Assembly (NCBI RefSeq): GCF_023242315.1
Contig: NZ_JALLIY010000001.1
Location: 186,001 to 250,000 of the forward strand
Length of the DNA: 64,000 nucleotides
Source of the DNA: Pseudomonas sp. MWU13-2105
GTDB taxonomy: Bacteria > Pseudomonadota > Gammaproteobacteria > Pseudomonadales > Pseudomonadaceae
Direction: 5' to 3'
In this document: positions 49,136-58,714 of the stretch, piece after piece
Layout: each line of letters opens with the position of its first letter
How positions within the stretch are numbered: the first letter of the stretch is position 1
Notes under the pieces: model-generated
What the model saw: the letters and a program-made list of their open reading frames with translations, nothing else
Told to the model about the DNA's origin: nothing
Database searches by the model: none
Position numbers and translations under genes: made by a program

Positions 49136-50757
49136 CAGACTTTGAAACGCGAGACGCCGCTGCGCAGGCCCACCGCGACCTGGCTCAGCTCGTCGATGGC
49201 GAAACTGGCCTGGCGCAGGGATTCGACGGTCTGGCTGCTCGCGTCGCCCAGTTGCACCAGGGCGAGGTTGATCTGCTCGGCGCCGGTAGCCTGGGCCTGC
49301 ATGCCTTCGTTGACCATCAGCACCCGTGGGGCCAGGGCCTGGACCTGATGGATGATCTGCGACAGTTGCTCACCGACCTGCTGCACTTCGAACATGCCGC
49401 GACGCACTTCCTCGGAGAACTTGTCCATGCCCATGACCCCGGCGGACACCGCCGACTGGATCTCACGGACCATCTGCTCGATATCGTAGGTGGCGACGGC
49501 GGTCTGGTCCGCCAGGCGCCGCACTTCGGTGGCGACCACGGCAAAACCGCGGCCGTACTCGCCAGCCTTTTCCGCTTCGATGGCGGCATTGAGGGACAAC
49601 AGGTTGGTCTGGTCGGCGACCTTGACGATGGTCACCACCACCTGGTTGATGTTGCCGGCCTTCTCGTTGAGGATCGCCAGCTTGGAGTTCACCAGGTCGG
49701 CGGCGCCCATCACCGAATGCATGGTTTCCTCCATGCGCGCCAGGCCTTGCTGGCCGGAACCGGCCAGCACCGAGGCCTGGTCGGCGGCGGTGGAGACTTC
49801 GGTCATGGTCCGCACCAGGTCGCGGGAGGTCGCGGCGATTTCCCGCGAGGTCGCGCCGATCTCGGTGGTGGTCGCGGCGGTCTCGGTGGCCGTGGCCTGC
49901 TGTTGCTTGGAGGTGGCGGCGATTTCCGTGACCGAGGTGGTGACCTGCACCGAGGAACGCTGGGCCTGGGAAACCAGGGCCGTGAGCTCGGTCATCATGT
50001 CGTTGAAGCCGGTTTCCACCGCGCCGAACTCGTCCTTGCGCTCCAGGTTCAGGCGGCTGCTAAGGTCACCGGTGCGCATGATTTCGAGGATTTCGACAAT
50101 TCGCTGCATCGGCGCCATGATCGCCCGCATCAACAGCAGGCCACAGAGGCCGGCAGCCACCAGCGCGATCAGCAAGGAAATGCCCATGCTGAGTTTCGCC
50201 GCGGACACGGCGGCGGAAATCGAGGCAGTGTCCTGGTCGGCGACATCCTTGTTCTGGTTGATGATGTCATTGAGTTGATTGCGACCGGCGGACCAGGCAG
50301 GCGCCAGTTGTTCGTTGAACATCCGGATAGCCTGGTCGTTCTGCTTGTGCTGGTAGAGATCGAGCACGCTGGTCAGCAACTTGTCGTAAGCCACGTGATC
50401 ACGTTTGAATGCGTCGAAGGCCGCTTGGTCTTCCTGGGTGAAAATGGTCTTCTGGTAGTTGTCGATCTGCGCGCTCAGGCGGTTTTCAAAGTCCTTGAAC
50501 TGCGCCTGGTCGGCGGCACTGATGTTGCCGTCGGCGGTGAACCCCAACAGTTGCTGGGTCAGCACATAGCTGTCGACCCAGGCGCTGCGGATCATGGTGC
50601 TGTAGTAAACCCCGGGAAGGGCGTCGGTGCGCACGCTTTCCTCGCTGGACTCGATCGACAGCAGCCGGGAATACGCGGCGACGACCATCAGCAGCATGAT
50701 CGCGATGATTACCGCAAAGCTTGCCAGTATTCGTTGGCGCAACGTCCAGTTCTTCAC
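49135..50757 (-). CDS. wspA: Methyl-accepting surface sensor WspA
   Basis: Membrane chemoreceptor that clusters on surface contact and drives WspE. About 540 residues: TM1 near residues 7-27, periplasmic four-helix domain (about 28-185), TM2 near 186-206, HAMP, and cytoplasmic MCP domain with the conserved hairpin tip region QTNLLSLNAAIEAEKAGEYG. I chose the GTG at 50757 because AGAGGA precedes it at proper spacing; a TTG at 50781 is less likely. First gene of the operon. Confidence 0.95.
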   Translation of the reverse strand: MKNWTLRQRILASFAVIIAIMLLMVVAAYSRLLSIESSEESVRTDALPGVYYSTMIRSAWVDSYVLTQQLLGFTADGNISAADQAQFKDFENRLSAQIDNYQKTIFTQEDQAAFDAFKRDHVAYDKLLTSVLDLYQHKQNDQAIRMFNEQLAPAWSAGRNQLNDIINQNKDVADQDTASISAAVSAAKLSMGISLLIALVAAGLCGLLLMRAIMAPMQRIVEILEIMRTGDLSSRLNLERKDEFGAVETGFNDMMTELTALVSQAQRSSVQVTTSVTEIAATSKQQQATATETAATTTEIGATSREIAATSRDLVRTMTEVSTAADQASVLAGSGQQGLARMEETMHSVMGAADLVNSKLAILNEKAGNINQVVVTIVKVADQTNLLSLNAAIEAEKAGEYGRGFAVVATEVRRLADQTAVATYDIEQMVREIQSAVSAGVMGMDKFSEEVRRGMFEVQQVGEQLSQIIHQVQALAPRVLMVNEGMQAQATGAEQINLALVQLGDASSQTVESLRQASFAIDELSQVAVGLRSGVSRFKV

Positions 50758-50843
50758 TCGCAGTCCTCTAGAGCCATTCAAATGAAGGGCAGTATAGCCG
50801 AGCGTGTGTCATCCTTGAGCCATCCATCCCAGGAACCTTGTTC

Positions 50844-52499
50844 ATGCCCGTCCTGCCCAGCCTGCGCAGCCGTTTTGCGTTGATGATTGCCTTGTTGGTC
50901 GGCTTGCTGAGCTGGTTGCTGGGTGCATTGATCAGCCACGACTCCAGTTCCCGGATGATGCGCGAAATTGGCCAGGATCTGGCCGAAAATGCCTACCAGA
51001 TGTCCGATCGACTGGACCGTGACATGGCCAGCCGGATCCACCTGCTGAGTGTCATCAGTCGGCTCCAGGTCATACAGCAAGCCTCGGACACCCGGCAGAT
51101 CCGGCACCTGCTCAATCATTTGCAGGCGCAGTTCCCCAGCCTCGCCTGGGTCGGCTTCGTCGCGCCCGACGGCGTGGTCAAGGCGGCGACCCAAGGCATT
51201 CTCGAACAGGCCAATATCGGCGAACGCCCCGTGTTCAGCCAGGGCCGCGAGCAGTTGTTCGTCGGTGATGTGCATGACGCCAAGCGACTGTCCAAACTGC
51301 TGCCCAACCCCAGTGGCGAGCCCATGAAGTTCGTGGACATCAGCTTGCCGGTGCTCAGCGACGAACTCAGCAACATACCATCACAAAATAAAGTAGGGGT
51401 CCTCGCGGCACACCTCTCCTGGGACTGGGCCGAAGAGCTGCGTCAATCCTTGTACGAACCCCGGCAGATCCGGCGTAAAGCTGAATTTTTCGTACTTGCC
51501 GCCAACCACCAGCTCATCCTCGGTCCCAAGGACTCGATCGGCCAGGCATTGCCCCTGCCCTTGCTCGATGACCCCGGCGGCCAACAGACCCGCTGGGGCG
51601 TCCAGCGCTGGCCGGACGGCAAGGACTACCTCACGGGCATTGCCGTGAGTCGCGGCTACGGCAGCTATAGCGGACTGGGCTGGACCGTGGTCGCGCGCCA
51701 GACGCTCGACGAGGCCTACGCCCCAACCAATCAATTGCAGCGCGATATCCTGGTCTGGGGCATTGCCCTGGCGGTGGTTACCGCCTTTGTCGGCTGGCTG
51801 TTGGCTACCTGGTTTACCCGACCGCTGCATGACATCGCCAGGGCCGCCGACCGTTTGAGCCTGGGCGAATCCATGGAGATTCCCGAGATCAAGGGCACCC
51901 GGGAAATCGCTCAACTGAGCCAGTCGATCCGCCATCTGGTGGACAGCCTGAGCAATCACCAGACCGCCCTGGGCCTGATGGAGAGCCTGGCTCACCACGA
52001 CGCCCTGACCGGTTTGCCGAACCGCGCCGCGCTGGAGAAATACCTGCCCCGGGCCCAGCAACGCAGCCAGGCGCAGAATCATTACCTGGCCGTGCTGTAT
52101 CTGGACCTGGACGGTTTCAAGCCGATCAACGACCAGTTCGGCCATGCCGGCGGCGATGAGTTGCTCAGGGAAGTGGCCAGTCGTTTGCGCGTCTGTCTGC
52201 GCGAAGGCGACCTGGTGGCGCGCCTGGGCGGCGATGAGTTCCTGATGGTCCTGCAGGTGCCCCGCCACGATGCCATCGACCAGGCACGCAGCGTTGCCGA
52301 GCGGGTACTGGCCAGCCTGGGACAAGCGTTCCGGGTGCACGATGCCCCTGCGTGGATCGGCTGCAGCATCGGCGGCGCATTGTGGCCCCCGGATGCCCCG
52401 GACATGAGCGACGTGCTGGGCCTCGCGGACCAGGCCCTGTACCGCGCCAAGCATGCGGGCAAGGGCCAGGCGCATTTTCATGAGGCGGTAAAAGGCTGA
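50844..52499 (+). CDS. Membrane diguanylate cyclase with periplasmic sensor domain
   Basis: A 551-residue c-di-GMP synthase. TM1 (about 10-32), a large periplasmic Cache-like sensor (about 33-300), TM2 (about 305-325), HAMP (FTRPLHDIARAADRLS) and a GGDEF domain with intact GGDEF at 462-466 and I-site R453-EG-D456. The ATG at 50844 has AGGA 9 nt upstream. It is divergent from wspA with 86 bp between the starts. Ligand unknown. Confidence 0.92.
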   Translation: MPVLPSLRSRFALMIALLVGLLSWLLGALISHDSSSRMMREIGQDLAENAYQMSDRLDRDMASRIHLLSVISRLQVIQQASDTRQIRHLLNHLQAQFPSLAWVGFVAPDGVVKAATQGILEQANIGERPVFSQGREQLFVGDVHDAKRLSKLLPNPSGEPMKFVDISLPVLSDELSNIPSQNKVGVLAAHLSWDWAEELRQSLYEPRQIRRKAEFFVLAANHQLILGPKDSIGQALPLPLLDDPGGQQTRWGVQRWPDGKDYLTGIAVSRGYGSYSGLGWTVVARQTLDEAYAPTNQLQRDILVWGIALAVVTAFVGWLLATWFTRPLHDIARAADRLSLGESMEIPEIKGTREIAQLSQSIRHLVDSLSNHQTALGLMESLAHHDALTGLPNRAALEKYLPRAQQRSQAQNHYLAVLYLDLDGFKPINDQFGHAGGDELLREVASRLRVCLREGDLVARLGGDEFLMVLQVPRHDAIDQARSVAERVLASLGQAFRVHDAPAWIGCSIGGALWPPDAPDMSDVLGLADQALYRAKHAGKGQAHFHEAVKG

Positions 52500-52623
52500 C
52501 GGCTTGCGTTGAGCGGACGGCCCGCGCTGCTTGCTGCACTAGCGAAACGCCTTTTATGGTATACGCTGACCACTGCAAGAATAATGAAGCGATTCAAATC
52601 AATGGAATGAAGAGCGAAATACG

Positions 52624-53823
52624 ATGGCTGACCAGACTTATCAAGGCAGAAAGCAACGGCGCAATCCCGACGATACGGTCAGCCAACGCAAATCGGTGGT
52701 ATTAAAAGATAATCGTGCGCAATCGCAGCAAGGCAGGGTATTACATGATGCGCGCCCGACATCGGCGCAGTTAGCCCGGACACCTGTCGCAGAGTCCAAT
52801 CATACGGGTCTGCCGGATCAGCTTAAAGCCGGTATAGAGTCACTGTCAGGCATGAACATGGATCATGTCAACGTCCACTACAACTCAAATAAACCCGCCC
52901 AGCTAAATGCCCATGCTTATGCGCAAGGCAGTCAGATTCACCTGGCCTCAGGGCAGGAAAAACATTTACCGCATGAAGCCTGGCATGTGGTGCAGCAGGC
53001 ACAGGGTCGGGTGAAACCGACAATGCAAATGAAGGGAAACGTTGGGGTGAATGATGATCGGAGGTTGGAACGAGAAGCTGACGTGATGGGTGATCAGGCC
53101 GCGCAAATGATAGCGCAGACGAAGATGAAGGTTACCCCGACGCCCCCAAGCGCTGAAAATAAAACTGTTCAGCGTGTCGTCATAGCAGGCGGCAAAACGG
53201 CACAAGACATCGAAAAGCAGGGTGAATTGGAGCCTGGTGACATAGCCGTTCTAAGAAACTGGGACACCTCAAAAACCCTCCACCACTTCCCAGACGAAGC
53301 TACTCTTTTAGAAGCAATAGAGCGTGCAAAGAGCCAACAAGAACTCGACAAAAAAAATAATCATTTCAGTCCCTCTGGCCTGTACCACAAGGACAACCTC
53401 AAGTTCTTGACAACATCGCCCGACAGGCTGCCAACCTTATATTTTAAAACAGCCGGCAACAACGACAGCGGGCGAATCAGGCAACAGCACGCCAGTGGTC
53501 CTCTTGTTAAATCCCAGACCGGAAAAATAGATTACTTTTTTCTCGAAAAAGAAAAAATGTTAGCTTTCAGAAAGGCCTTGAGAAACATCAAAAAAGATGC
53601 AGGCAAACTAAAAGATATTAATGTGACAGAGCATGGCGGTTCACTTGAGGCCAGCGAGGGCGCTTATCACCTTGAAGTCACATATAAAAAAGACGCCGAC
53701 GGAAATATCGTTGAGATAGCCAGTACACATCCTTCTGGTGGAACAGTTGCCCTGAGTCACGACACCTATTCGCAAGAAAAAATAGAGCACACTTATAAAC
53801 AGGCAACCGGACAGATGCCTTGA
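52624..53823 (+). CDS. DUF4157 (HExxH) protein with unrecognised C-terminal domain, toxin-like
   Basis: A 399-residue protein. Residues about 62-165 form DUF4157: [39 protein letters not shown], and the zinc motif H117-EAW-H121 in [14 protein letters not shown], with the later LEREAD supplying a possible third ligand (E150 or E151). No signal peptide. DUF4157 is known at the N-terminus of cargo of extracellular contractile injection systems and other polymorphic toxins. The C-terminal 215 residues are lysine-rich and match nothing I know. The 3' half is AT-rich (18 G+C in 53521-53580), unlike its neighbours, which suggests transfer. No immunity gene is evident. Confidence 0.85.
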   Translation: MADQTYQGRKQRRNPDDTVSQRKSVVLKDNRAQSQQGRVLHDARPTSAQLARTPVAESNHTGLPDQLKAGIESLSGMNMDHVNVHYNSNKPAQLNAHAYAQGSQIHLASGQEKHLPHEAWHVVQQAQGRVKPTMQMKGNVGVNDDRRLEREADVMGDQAAQMIAQTKMKVTPTPPSAENKTVQRVVIAGGKTAQDIEKQGELEPGDIAVLRNWDTSKTLHHFPDEATLLEAIERAKSQQELDKKNNHFSPSGLYHKDNLKFLTTSPDRLPTLYFKTAGNNDSGRIRQQHASGPLVKSQTGKIDYFFLEKEKMLAFRKALRNIKKDAGKLKDINVTEHGGSLEASEGAYHLEVTYKKDADGNIVEIASTHPSGGTVALSHDTYSQEKIEHTYKQATGQMP

Positions 53824-53971
53824 AAACAAACACCCCCTCGAAGTCAACGCACCTATAGGGTCTGGTAACCTCACCTCAGTTTCACTTGCACGACAAAAAA
53901 ACCTTCCCCACATAGAGCACGGTAAATACGAGTGTCTTGCGAAAAACCTTCACTCAAACGCCCGCACACAG

Positions 53972-54607
53972 TTAAACCACCCGCTCACACTTCCACATCA
54001 ACAACGTAAAATCGTCCACCCGATACCCATCCACCACCTCCACATTACCCGACAGGCTTTGACAATACGCCAGCACCCCCGCCCGATCATGCCCCACCAA
54101 TAGTGGATGTTCAGGAAATAGTGCCGCATCCAGCATATTAAATGCCAGCCCATGCCGCGCCGCCTGATAAAACTTCGCAATCATCCGCTGATAATAGTCC
54201 ACCTCGGTACTGCGATAACTCAGCGCTCCGCTGGCAAACACATAATCCACCTCGGGCAGTATCAACTGGCTGAAGTCGCACTGATAAAACGCCACATTGT
54301 CTTGTCCGGAAAAGCGCGCCTGGGCCGTCTCGATAAACTCGGGCAGCAGATCAACCCCGATATAGGCGCCGAGAGCGGCAGCGTCCGGCGCAATACGATC
54401 CAGATAGGCCTTCAAATCCCCATGCCCGCAACCGACATCCAGCACTGTACAGCCCTGTAGCGGGCCAATCCGCGCCAACACCGCAAAGCGGGCATCCTGG
54501 CTGTGCTGGTCTTTCCAGCCCAACGCCTTGGTCGAGCCCCTTGAATGCTCGGCAATGCGATGACGGTGAAAATGCATCAGTGTCGCCTTCTCAATCAGGT
54601 TAACCAT
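53972..54607 (-). CDS. Class I SAM-dependent methyltransferase
   Basis: A 211-residue enzyme with SAM motif I TVLDVGCGHGDLKAYLD, motif II-type YIGVDLLPEFIETA and YQCDFSQL. It resembles small-molecule methyltransferases; substrate unknown. ATG 54577 (with AAGG at 8 nt) is an alternative start to 54607. It converges with the DUF4157 gene, 148 bp apart, with nothing else seen between. Confidence 0.83.
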   Translation of the reverse strand: MVNLIEKATLMHFHRHRIAEHSRGSTKALGWKDQHSQDARFAVLARIGPLQGCTVLDVGCGHGDLKAYLDRIAPDAAALGAYIGVDLLPEFIETAQARFSGQDNVAFYQCDFSQLILPEVDYVFASGALSYRSTEVDYYQRMIAKFYQAARHGLAFNMLDAALFPEHPLLVGHDRAGVLAYCQSLSGNVEVVDGYRVDDFTLLMWKCERVV

Positions 54608-54749
54608 CTGCCGAACCCGTCAGTTCCATTAGAGATGCCCACGGTCAAAGACCAGGGCCCGGCGACGGCAAGGCCATCGATTAAAAAGATATACACTGGT
54701 TCGCATCCATAAAAACAACCTACCGGAAACCGGCAGCGGTGCACAGCCC

Positions 54750-55664
54750 ATGATGACCTTGCGTCAGATCCGTCACTTTATCGCCGTGGCCGAGACCGGC
54801 TCGATCTCGGCCGCCGCCCAGGCAGTGTTCATTTCCCAATCGACCCTGACCCTGGCGATCCAGCAGCTGGAGCAGGAGATCGGCGTCAGCCTGTTCAACC
54901 GCCACGCCAAGGGCATGACCCTGACCCACCAGGGCCACCAGTTCCTGCGCCAGGCCCACCTGATCCTGGCCACCGTCGACAACGCCAAGCGCAGCCTGCA
55001 ACAGAGCACCGACCAGGTCGCCGGACAACTGACCATCGGCGTGACCAGCCTGGTGGCCGGTTACTACCTGGCTGACCTGCTGACCCGCTTCCAGCGCGCC
55101 TACCCCAATGTGGAGATCCGCGTGATGGAAGACGAGCGGCCCTATATCGAACACTTGCTGGTCAGCGGCGAGATCGATGTCGGCGTGCTGATCCTCTCCA
55201 ACCTGGAGGACCGCCATGCCCTGCAGACCGAAGTCCTGACCCACTCGCCGCATCGCCTGTGGCTGCCGGCCCAGCATCCGCTGCTGGAACACGACAGCAT
55301 CAACCTGGCCGACGTCGCCCGCGAGCCGCTGATCCAGCTCAATGTCGATGAAATGGACCGCAATGCCCAGCGCATGTGGCGCGGTGCCGGCCTGCAACCG
55401 CGGATCACCTTGCGCACCGCGTCCACCGAGGCGGTACGGAGCCTGGTGGCGGCCGGGCTGGGGGTATCGATCCAGCCGGACATGACCTACCGGCCCTGGT
55501 CGCTGGAAGGCGACATCATCGAAGCGCGGCCACTGGCCGACCTCAGCCAGACCCTCGACGTCGGCCTGGCCTGGCGCCGGGGCACCGCCCGGCCGCCGTT
55601 GGTGGACCCGTTCCTGACCGTGGCCCGTGAACAACCCCAGGGCGGGCGCAAGCCATCTATTTAA
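54750..55664 (+). CDS. LysR-type transcriptional regulator
   Basis: A 304-residue LTTR. The winged HTH is at the N-terminus (LRQIRHFIAVAETGSISAAA, ISQSTLTLAIQQLEQEIG) and the effector-binding domain follows (GQLTIGVTSLVAGYYLADLL). It stands directly upstream of the aldehyde dehydrogenase gene with 106 bp between, same direction. It is a good candidate to control the 55.7-63.2 kb catabolic locus, with a possible inducer among polyamine or amino acid derivatives. Confidence 0.88.
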   Translation: MMTLRQIRHFIAVAETGSISAAAQAVFISQSTLTLAIQQLEQEIGVSLFNRHAKGMTLTHQGHQFLRQAHLILATVDNAKRSLQQSTDQVAGQLTIGVTSLVAGYYLADLLTRFQRAYPNVEIRVMEDERPYIEHLLVSGEIDVGVLILSNLEDRHALQTEVLTHSPHRLWLPAQHPLLEHDSINLADVAREPLIQLNVDEMDRNAQRMWRGAGLQPRITLRTASTEAVRSLVAAGLGVSIQPDMTYRPWSLEGDIIEARPLADLSQTLDVGLAWRRGTARPPLVDPFLTVAREQPQGGRKPSI

Positions 55665-55770
55665 TCGAACGCTGCATTCAGTATTTAGTATTTGTCGACC
55701 TCCCGTCCGCCCACTAGTCTCTTGCCATCCATCTAGAGAAAGGCCGGACTCCAGCGATAGGGGAAGCTCC

Positions 55771-57261
55771 ATGGCCACACAAGAAAAGAGAACTCGTAAA
55801 ATGGCTGGCGCGCACCCGACCCCACTGTTCACTGCTTTGCTGATCGACGGTGAACTCGTTGCCGGCCAGGGCTTTGTCGAGCCAATCCTCAACCCGGCCA
55901 CGGGCGAGGTGCTCACCCATATCGCCGAAGCCAGCCCCGAACAGGTCGAAAGCGCCATCCTCGCCGCCCACCGGGCCTTTGCCGGCTGGTCGCGGACCAC
56001 TCCGCAGCAACGCGCCAATAGCCTCCTGGCCATCGCCGACGCGGTGGAGAAAAACGCCGACCTGCTCGCCCGCCTGGAATCGCTGAACTGCGGCAAGCCC
56101 CTGCACCTGGCCCGCCAGGACGACCTCAGTGCCACCGTCGACGTATTCCGTTTCTTCGCCGGTGCCGTGCGCTGCCAGACCGGCCAGTTGTCCGGCGAAT
56201 ACCTGCCGGGCTACACCAGCATGGTCCGCCGCGACCCGATTGGCGTGGTGGCCTCCATTGCACCGTGGAACTACCCGATCATGATGGCCGCGTGGAAGAT
56301 CGCCCCGGCCCTGGCCGCCGGCAACACCCTGGTGTTCAAGCCCTCGGAACACACGCCGCTGTCGATCCTGGCCCTGGCGCCGATGCTCGCCGAGCTTCTG
56401 CCGGCGGGGGTGATCAATATCGTCTGCGGCGGTGGCGAAGGGGTCGGCAGCCATCTGGTCAGCCACCCGAAGGTGCGCATGGTGTCGCTGACCGGCGATA
56501 TCGTCACCGGCCAGAAAATCCTCCAGGCCGCCGCCAAGAGTGTGAAACGCACCCACCTGGAACTGGGCGGCAAGGCCCCGGTGATTGTCTGCAACGACGC
56601 CGATCTGCAAGCCGTGGTCGAAGGCGTGCGCAGCTACGGCTACTACAACGCCGGGCAGGATTGCACCGCCGCCTGCCGGATCTACGCCCAGGCCGGGATT
56701 CACGACAAACTGGTCGCCGAGCTCGGCGCGGCGGTCAGCAGCCTGCGGTTTGCCGGCAAGCGCGACGCCGACAATGAAATCGGCCCGCTGATCAGTACCC
56801 GCCAGCGCGACCGTGTCGCCAGCTTCGTCGAGCGCGCCCTCGGCCAGCCGCATATCGAACGGGTCACCGGCGCCGCCGTGCACTCCGGGGCCGGGTTCTA
56901 TTACCAGCCGACCCTGCTTGCCGGTTGCAGGCAGAGCGACGAAATCGTCCAGCGCGAAGTGTTCGGCCCGGTGGTCACCGTGACCCGCTTCGACGAACTG
57001 AGCCAGGCGGTGGACTGGGCCAATGACTCGGAATACGGCCTGGCCTCGTCGGTCTGGACCCAGAACCTGGACAAGGCCATGCAGGTGGCTTCGCGCCTGC
57101 AATACGGCTGCACCTGGATCAACAGCCATTTCATGCTGGTCAGCGAAATGCCCCACGGCGGCCTGAAACGCTCCGGTTATGGCAAGGACCTGTCCAGCGA
57201 TTCGCTTCAGGACTACAGCGTGGTACGCCACATCATGGCGCGCCACGGCCAGCATCTGTAA
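55771..57261 (+). CDS. PatD-like aminobutyraldehyde dehydrogenase (first copy)
   Basis: NAD-dependent aldehyde dehydrogenase of 496 residues, probably oxidising an aminoaldehyde such as 4-aminobutanal to GABA. Catalytic E264 (LELGGKAP) and C298 ([10 protein letters not shown]) are in place. Relative to the second copy it has about 20 extra N-terminal residues (MATQEKRTRKMAGAHPTP). GGGGAAG precedes the ATG. It lies upstream of the ydcS-like gene. Confidence 0.85.
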   Translation: MATQEKRTRKMAGAHPTPLFTALLIDGELVAGQGFVEPILNPATGEVLTHIAEASPEQVESAILAAHRAFAGWSRTTPQQRANSLLAIADAVEKNADLLARLESLNCGKPLHLARQDDLSATVDVFRFFAGAVRCQTGQLSGEYLPGYTSMVRRDPIGVVASIAPWNYPIMMAAWKIAPALAAGNTLVFKPSEHTPLSILALAPMLAELLPAGVINIVCGGGEGVGSHLVSHPKVRMVSLTGDIVTGQKILQAAAKSVKRTHLELGGKAPVIVCNDADLQAVVEGVRSYGYYNAGQDCTAACRIYAQAGIHDKLVAELGAAVSSLRFAGKRDADNEIGPLISTRQRDRVASFVERALGQPHIERVTGAAVHSGAGFYYQPTLLAGCRQSDEIVQREVFGPVVTVTRFDELSQAVDWANDSEYGLASSVWTQNLDKAMQVASRLQYGCTWINSHFMLVSEMPHGGLKRSGYGKDLSSDSLQDYSVVRHIMARHGQHL

Positions 57262-57347
57262 CACGCTCTACTCTAATAACCAGCCCGCAACGGCACGCTG
57301 CATCACGTTCAACTGCCCCGACCATAATTAAAGAAGAGGGAATCCCC

Positions 57348-58499
57348 ATGTTCGTGCACAAGACCGCACTCCTCAGTGCAATGACCACCGCGCTGCTGGC
57401 CAGCGTCTCGATCCAGGCCGCCGAGCCGCTGAAAGCCGTCGGTGCGGGCGAAGGCCAACTGGATATCGTCGCCTGGCCCGGCTACATCGAACGCGGCGAA
57501 AGCGACAAGGCCTACGACTGGGTGACGGGTTTCGAGAAGGAAACCGGCTGCAAGGTCAGCGTGAAAACCGCGGCCACCTCCGATGAAATGGTCAGTCTGA
57601 TGGCCAAGGGCGGTTATGACCTGGTCACCGCCTCGGGCGACGCCTCCCTGCGACTGATCGTCGGCAAGCGCGTGCAACCGATCAACACCGCGTTGATCCC
57701 GAACTGGAAGAACCTCGACCCGCGGCTCAAGGATGCACCGTGGTATGTGGTCAACAAGCAGACCTATGGCACCCCTTATCAGTGGGGCCCGAACGTGCTG
57801 ATGTACAACACCAATGTATTCAAGCAGGCCCCCACCAGCTGGGGCGTGGTCTTCGATGCGCAGAACCTGCCGGACGGCAAGTCGAACAAGGGCCGCGTGC
57901 AGGCCTATGACGGTCCGATCTACATCGCCGACGCGGCGCTGTACCTGAAGTCGGCCAAACCGGAACTGGGCATCCAGAACCCCTACGAACTGACCGAAAC
58001 CCAGTACAAGGCCGTGCTCGACCTACTGCGCGCGCAGCAGCCGTTGATCCACCGCTACTGGCATGACGCCACAGTGCAGATGAGTGACTTCAAGAACGAA
58101 GGCGTTGCGGCCTCCAGCTCCTGGGGCTACATGGTCAACGGCCTGCAGGCGGACAAGCAGCCGGTGGCCTCGACCATTCCGAAGGAAGGCGTCACCGGCT
58201 GGGCCGACACCACCATGCTGCACGCCGATGCCAAGCACCCGAACTGTGCCTACAAGTGGATGGACTGGTCGTTGCAGCCCAAGGTCCAGGGCGATGTCGC
58301 GGCCTGGTTCGGTTCGTTGCCGGCGGTACCGGCGGCGTGCAAGGAAAGCGAGCTGCTGGGGGCCGAAGGCTGCAAGACCAACGGTTTCGACCACTTTGAC
58401 AAGATCGCCTTCTGGACCACCCCGCAGGCCGCGGGCGGCAAGTTCGTGCCGTACAGCCGCTGGACCCAGGACTACATCGCGATCATGGGTGGTCGGTAA
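57348..58499 (+). CDS. ydcS: ABC transporter periplasmic binding protein, YdcS/PotD type
   Basis: A 383-residue solute-binding protein with a signal peptide ending ASVSIQAAEP. The mature part starts GQLDIVAWPGYIERGE and has YGTPYQWGPNVLMYNT, as in the putrescine/spermidine-type family 1 binding proteins. E. coli ydcSTUV-patD has the same set. Two or more cysteines (ETGC, HPNCAYKW, PAACKE, EGCKTN) may form disulfides. Ligand probably putrescine or a related amine. Confidence 0.88.
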   Translation: MFVHKTALLSAMTTALLASVSIQAAEPLKAVGAGEGQLDIVAWPGYIERGESDKAYDWVTGFEKETGCKVSVKTAATSDEMVSLMAKGGYDLVTASGDASLRLIVGKRVQPINTALIPNWKNLDPRLKDAPWYVVNKQTYGTPYQWGPNVLMYNTNVFKQAPTSWGVVFDAQNLPDGKSNKGRVQAYDGPIYIADAALYLKSAKPELGIQNPYELTETQYKAVLDLLRAQQPLIHRYWHDATVQMSDFKNEGVAASSSWGYMVNGLQADKQPVASTIPKEGVTGWADTTMLHADAKHPNCAYKWMDWSLQPKVQGDVAAWFGSLPAVPAACKESELLGAEGCKTNGFDHFDKIAFWTTPQAAGGKFVPYSRWTQDYIAIMGGR

Positions 58500-58528
58500 T
58501 CATCCAGTTTGAAGGCTAATGATGAACC

Positions 58529-58613
58529 TGTAGGAGCTGGCTTGCCGGCGATAAGGCCCTTGAGCCTTGCATCGCCTATCCGGACGCCATCGCCGGCAAG
58601 CCAGCTCCTACAC
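58529..58613. repeat. REP pair
   Basis: Arms TGTAGGAGCTGGCTTGCCGG and CCGGCAAGCCAGCTCCTACA are exact inverses, between ydcS and ydcT. It may set the ratio of binding protein to transporter mRNA, as REP elements do in other transport operons. Confidence 0.85.
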
Positions 58614-58714
58614 GGGTTCGCGGTGTTAGTCAGACCACCATCCACCGTTTCGGATTTTTCAGAAGTCCAGGCCGGGCCGCTGCGGCCACCCACGCCTTCT
58701 CGGAGCACCGCATC

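Noticed and set aside
53641..53913. A 90-codon minus-strand frame as immunity gene for the DUF4157 protein
   Set aside because: It overlaps the toxin-like gene antisense, has no ribosome binding site and an unordered composition.
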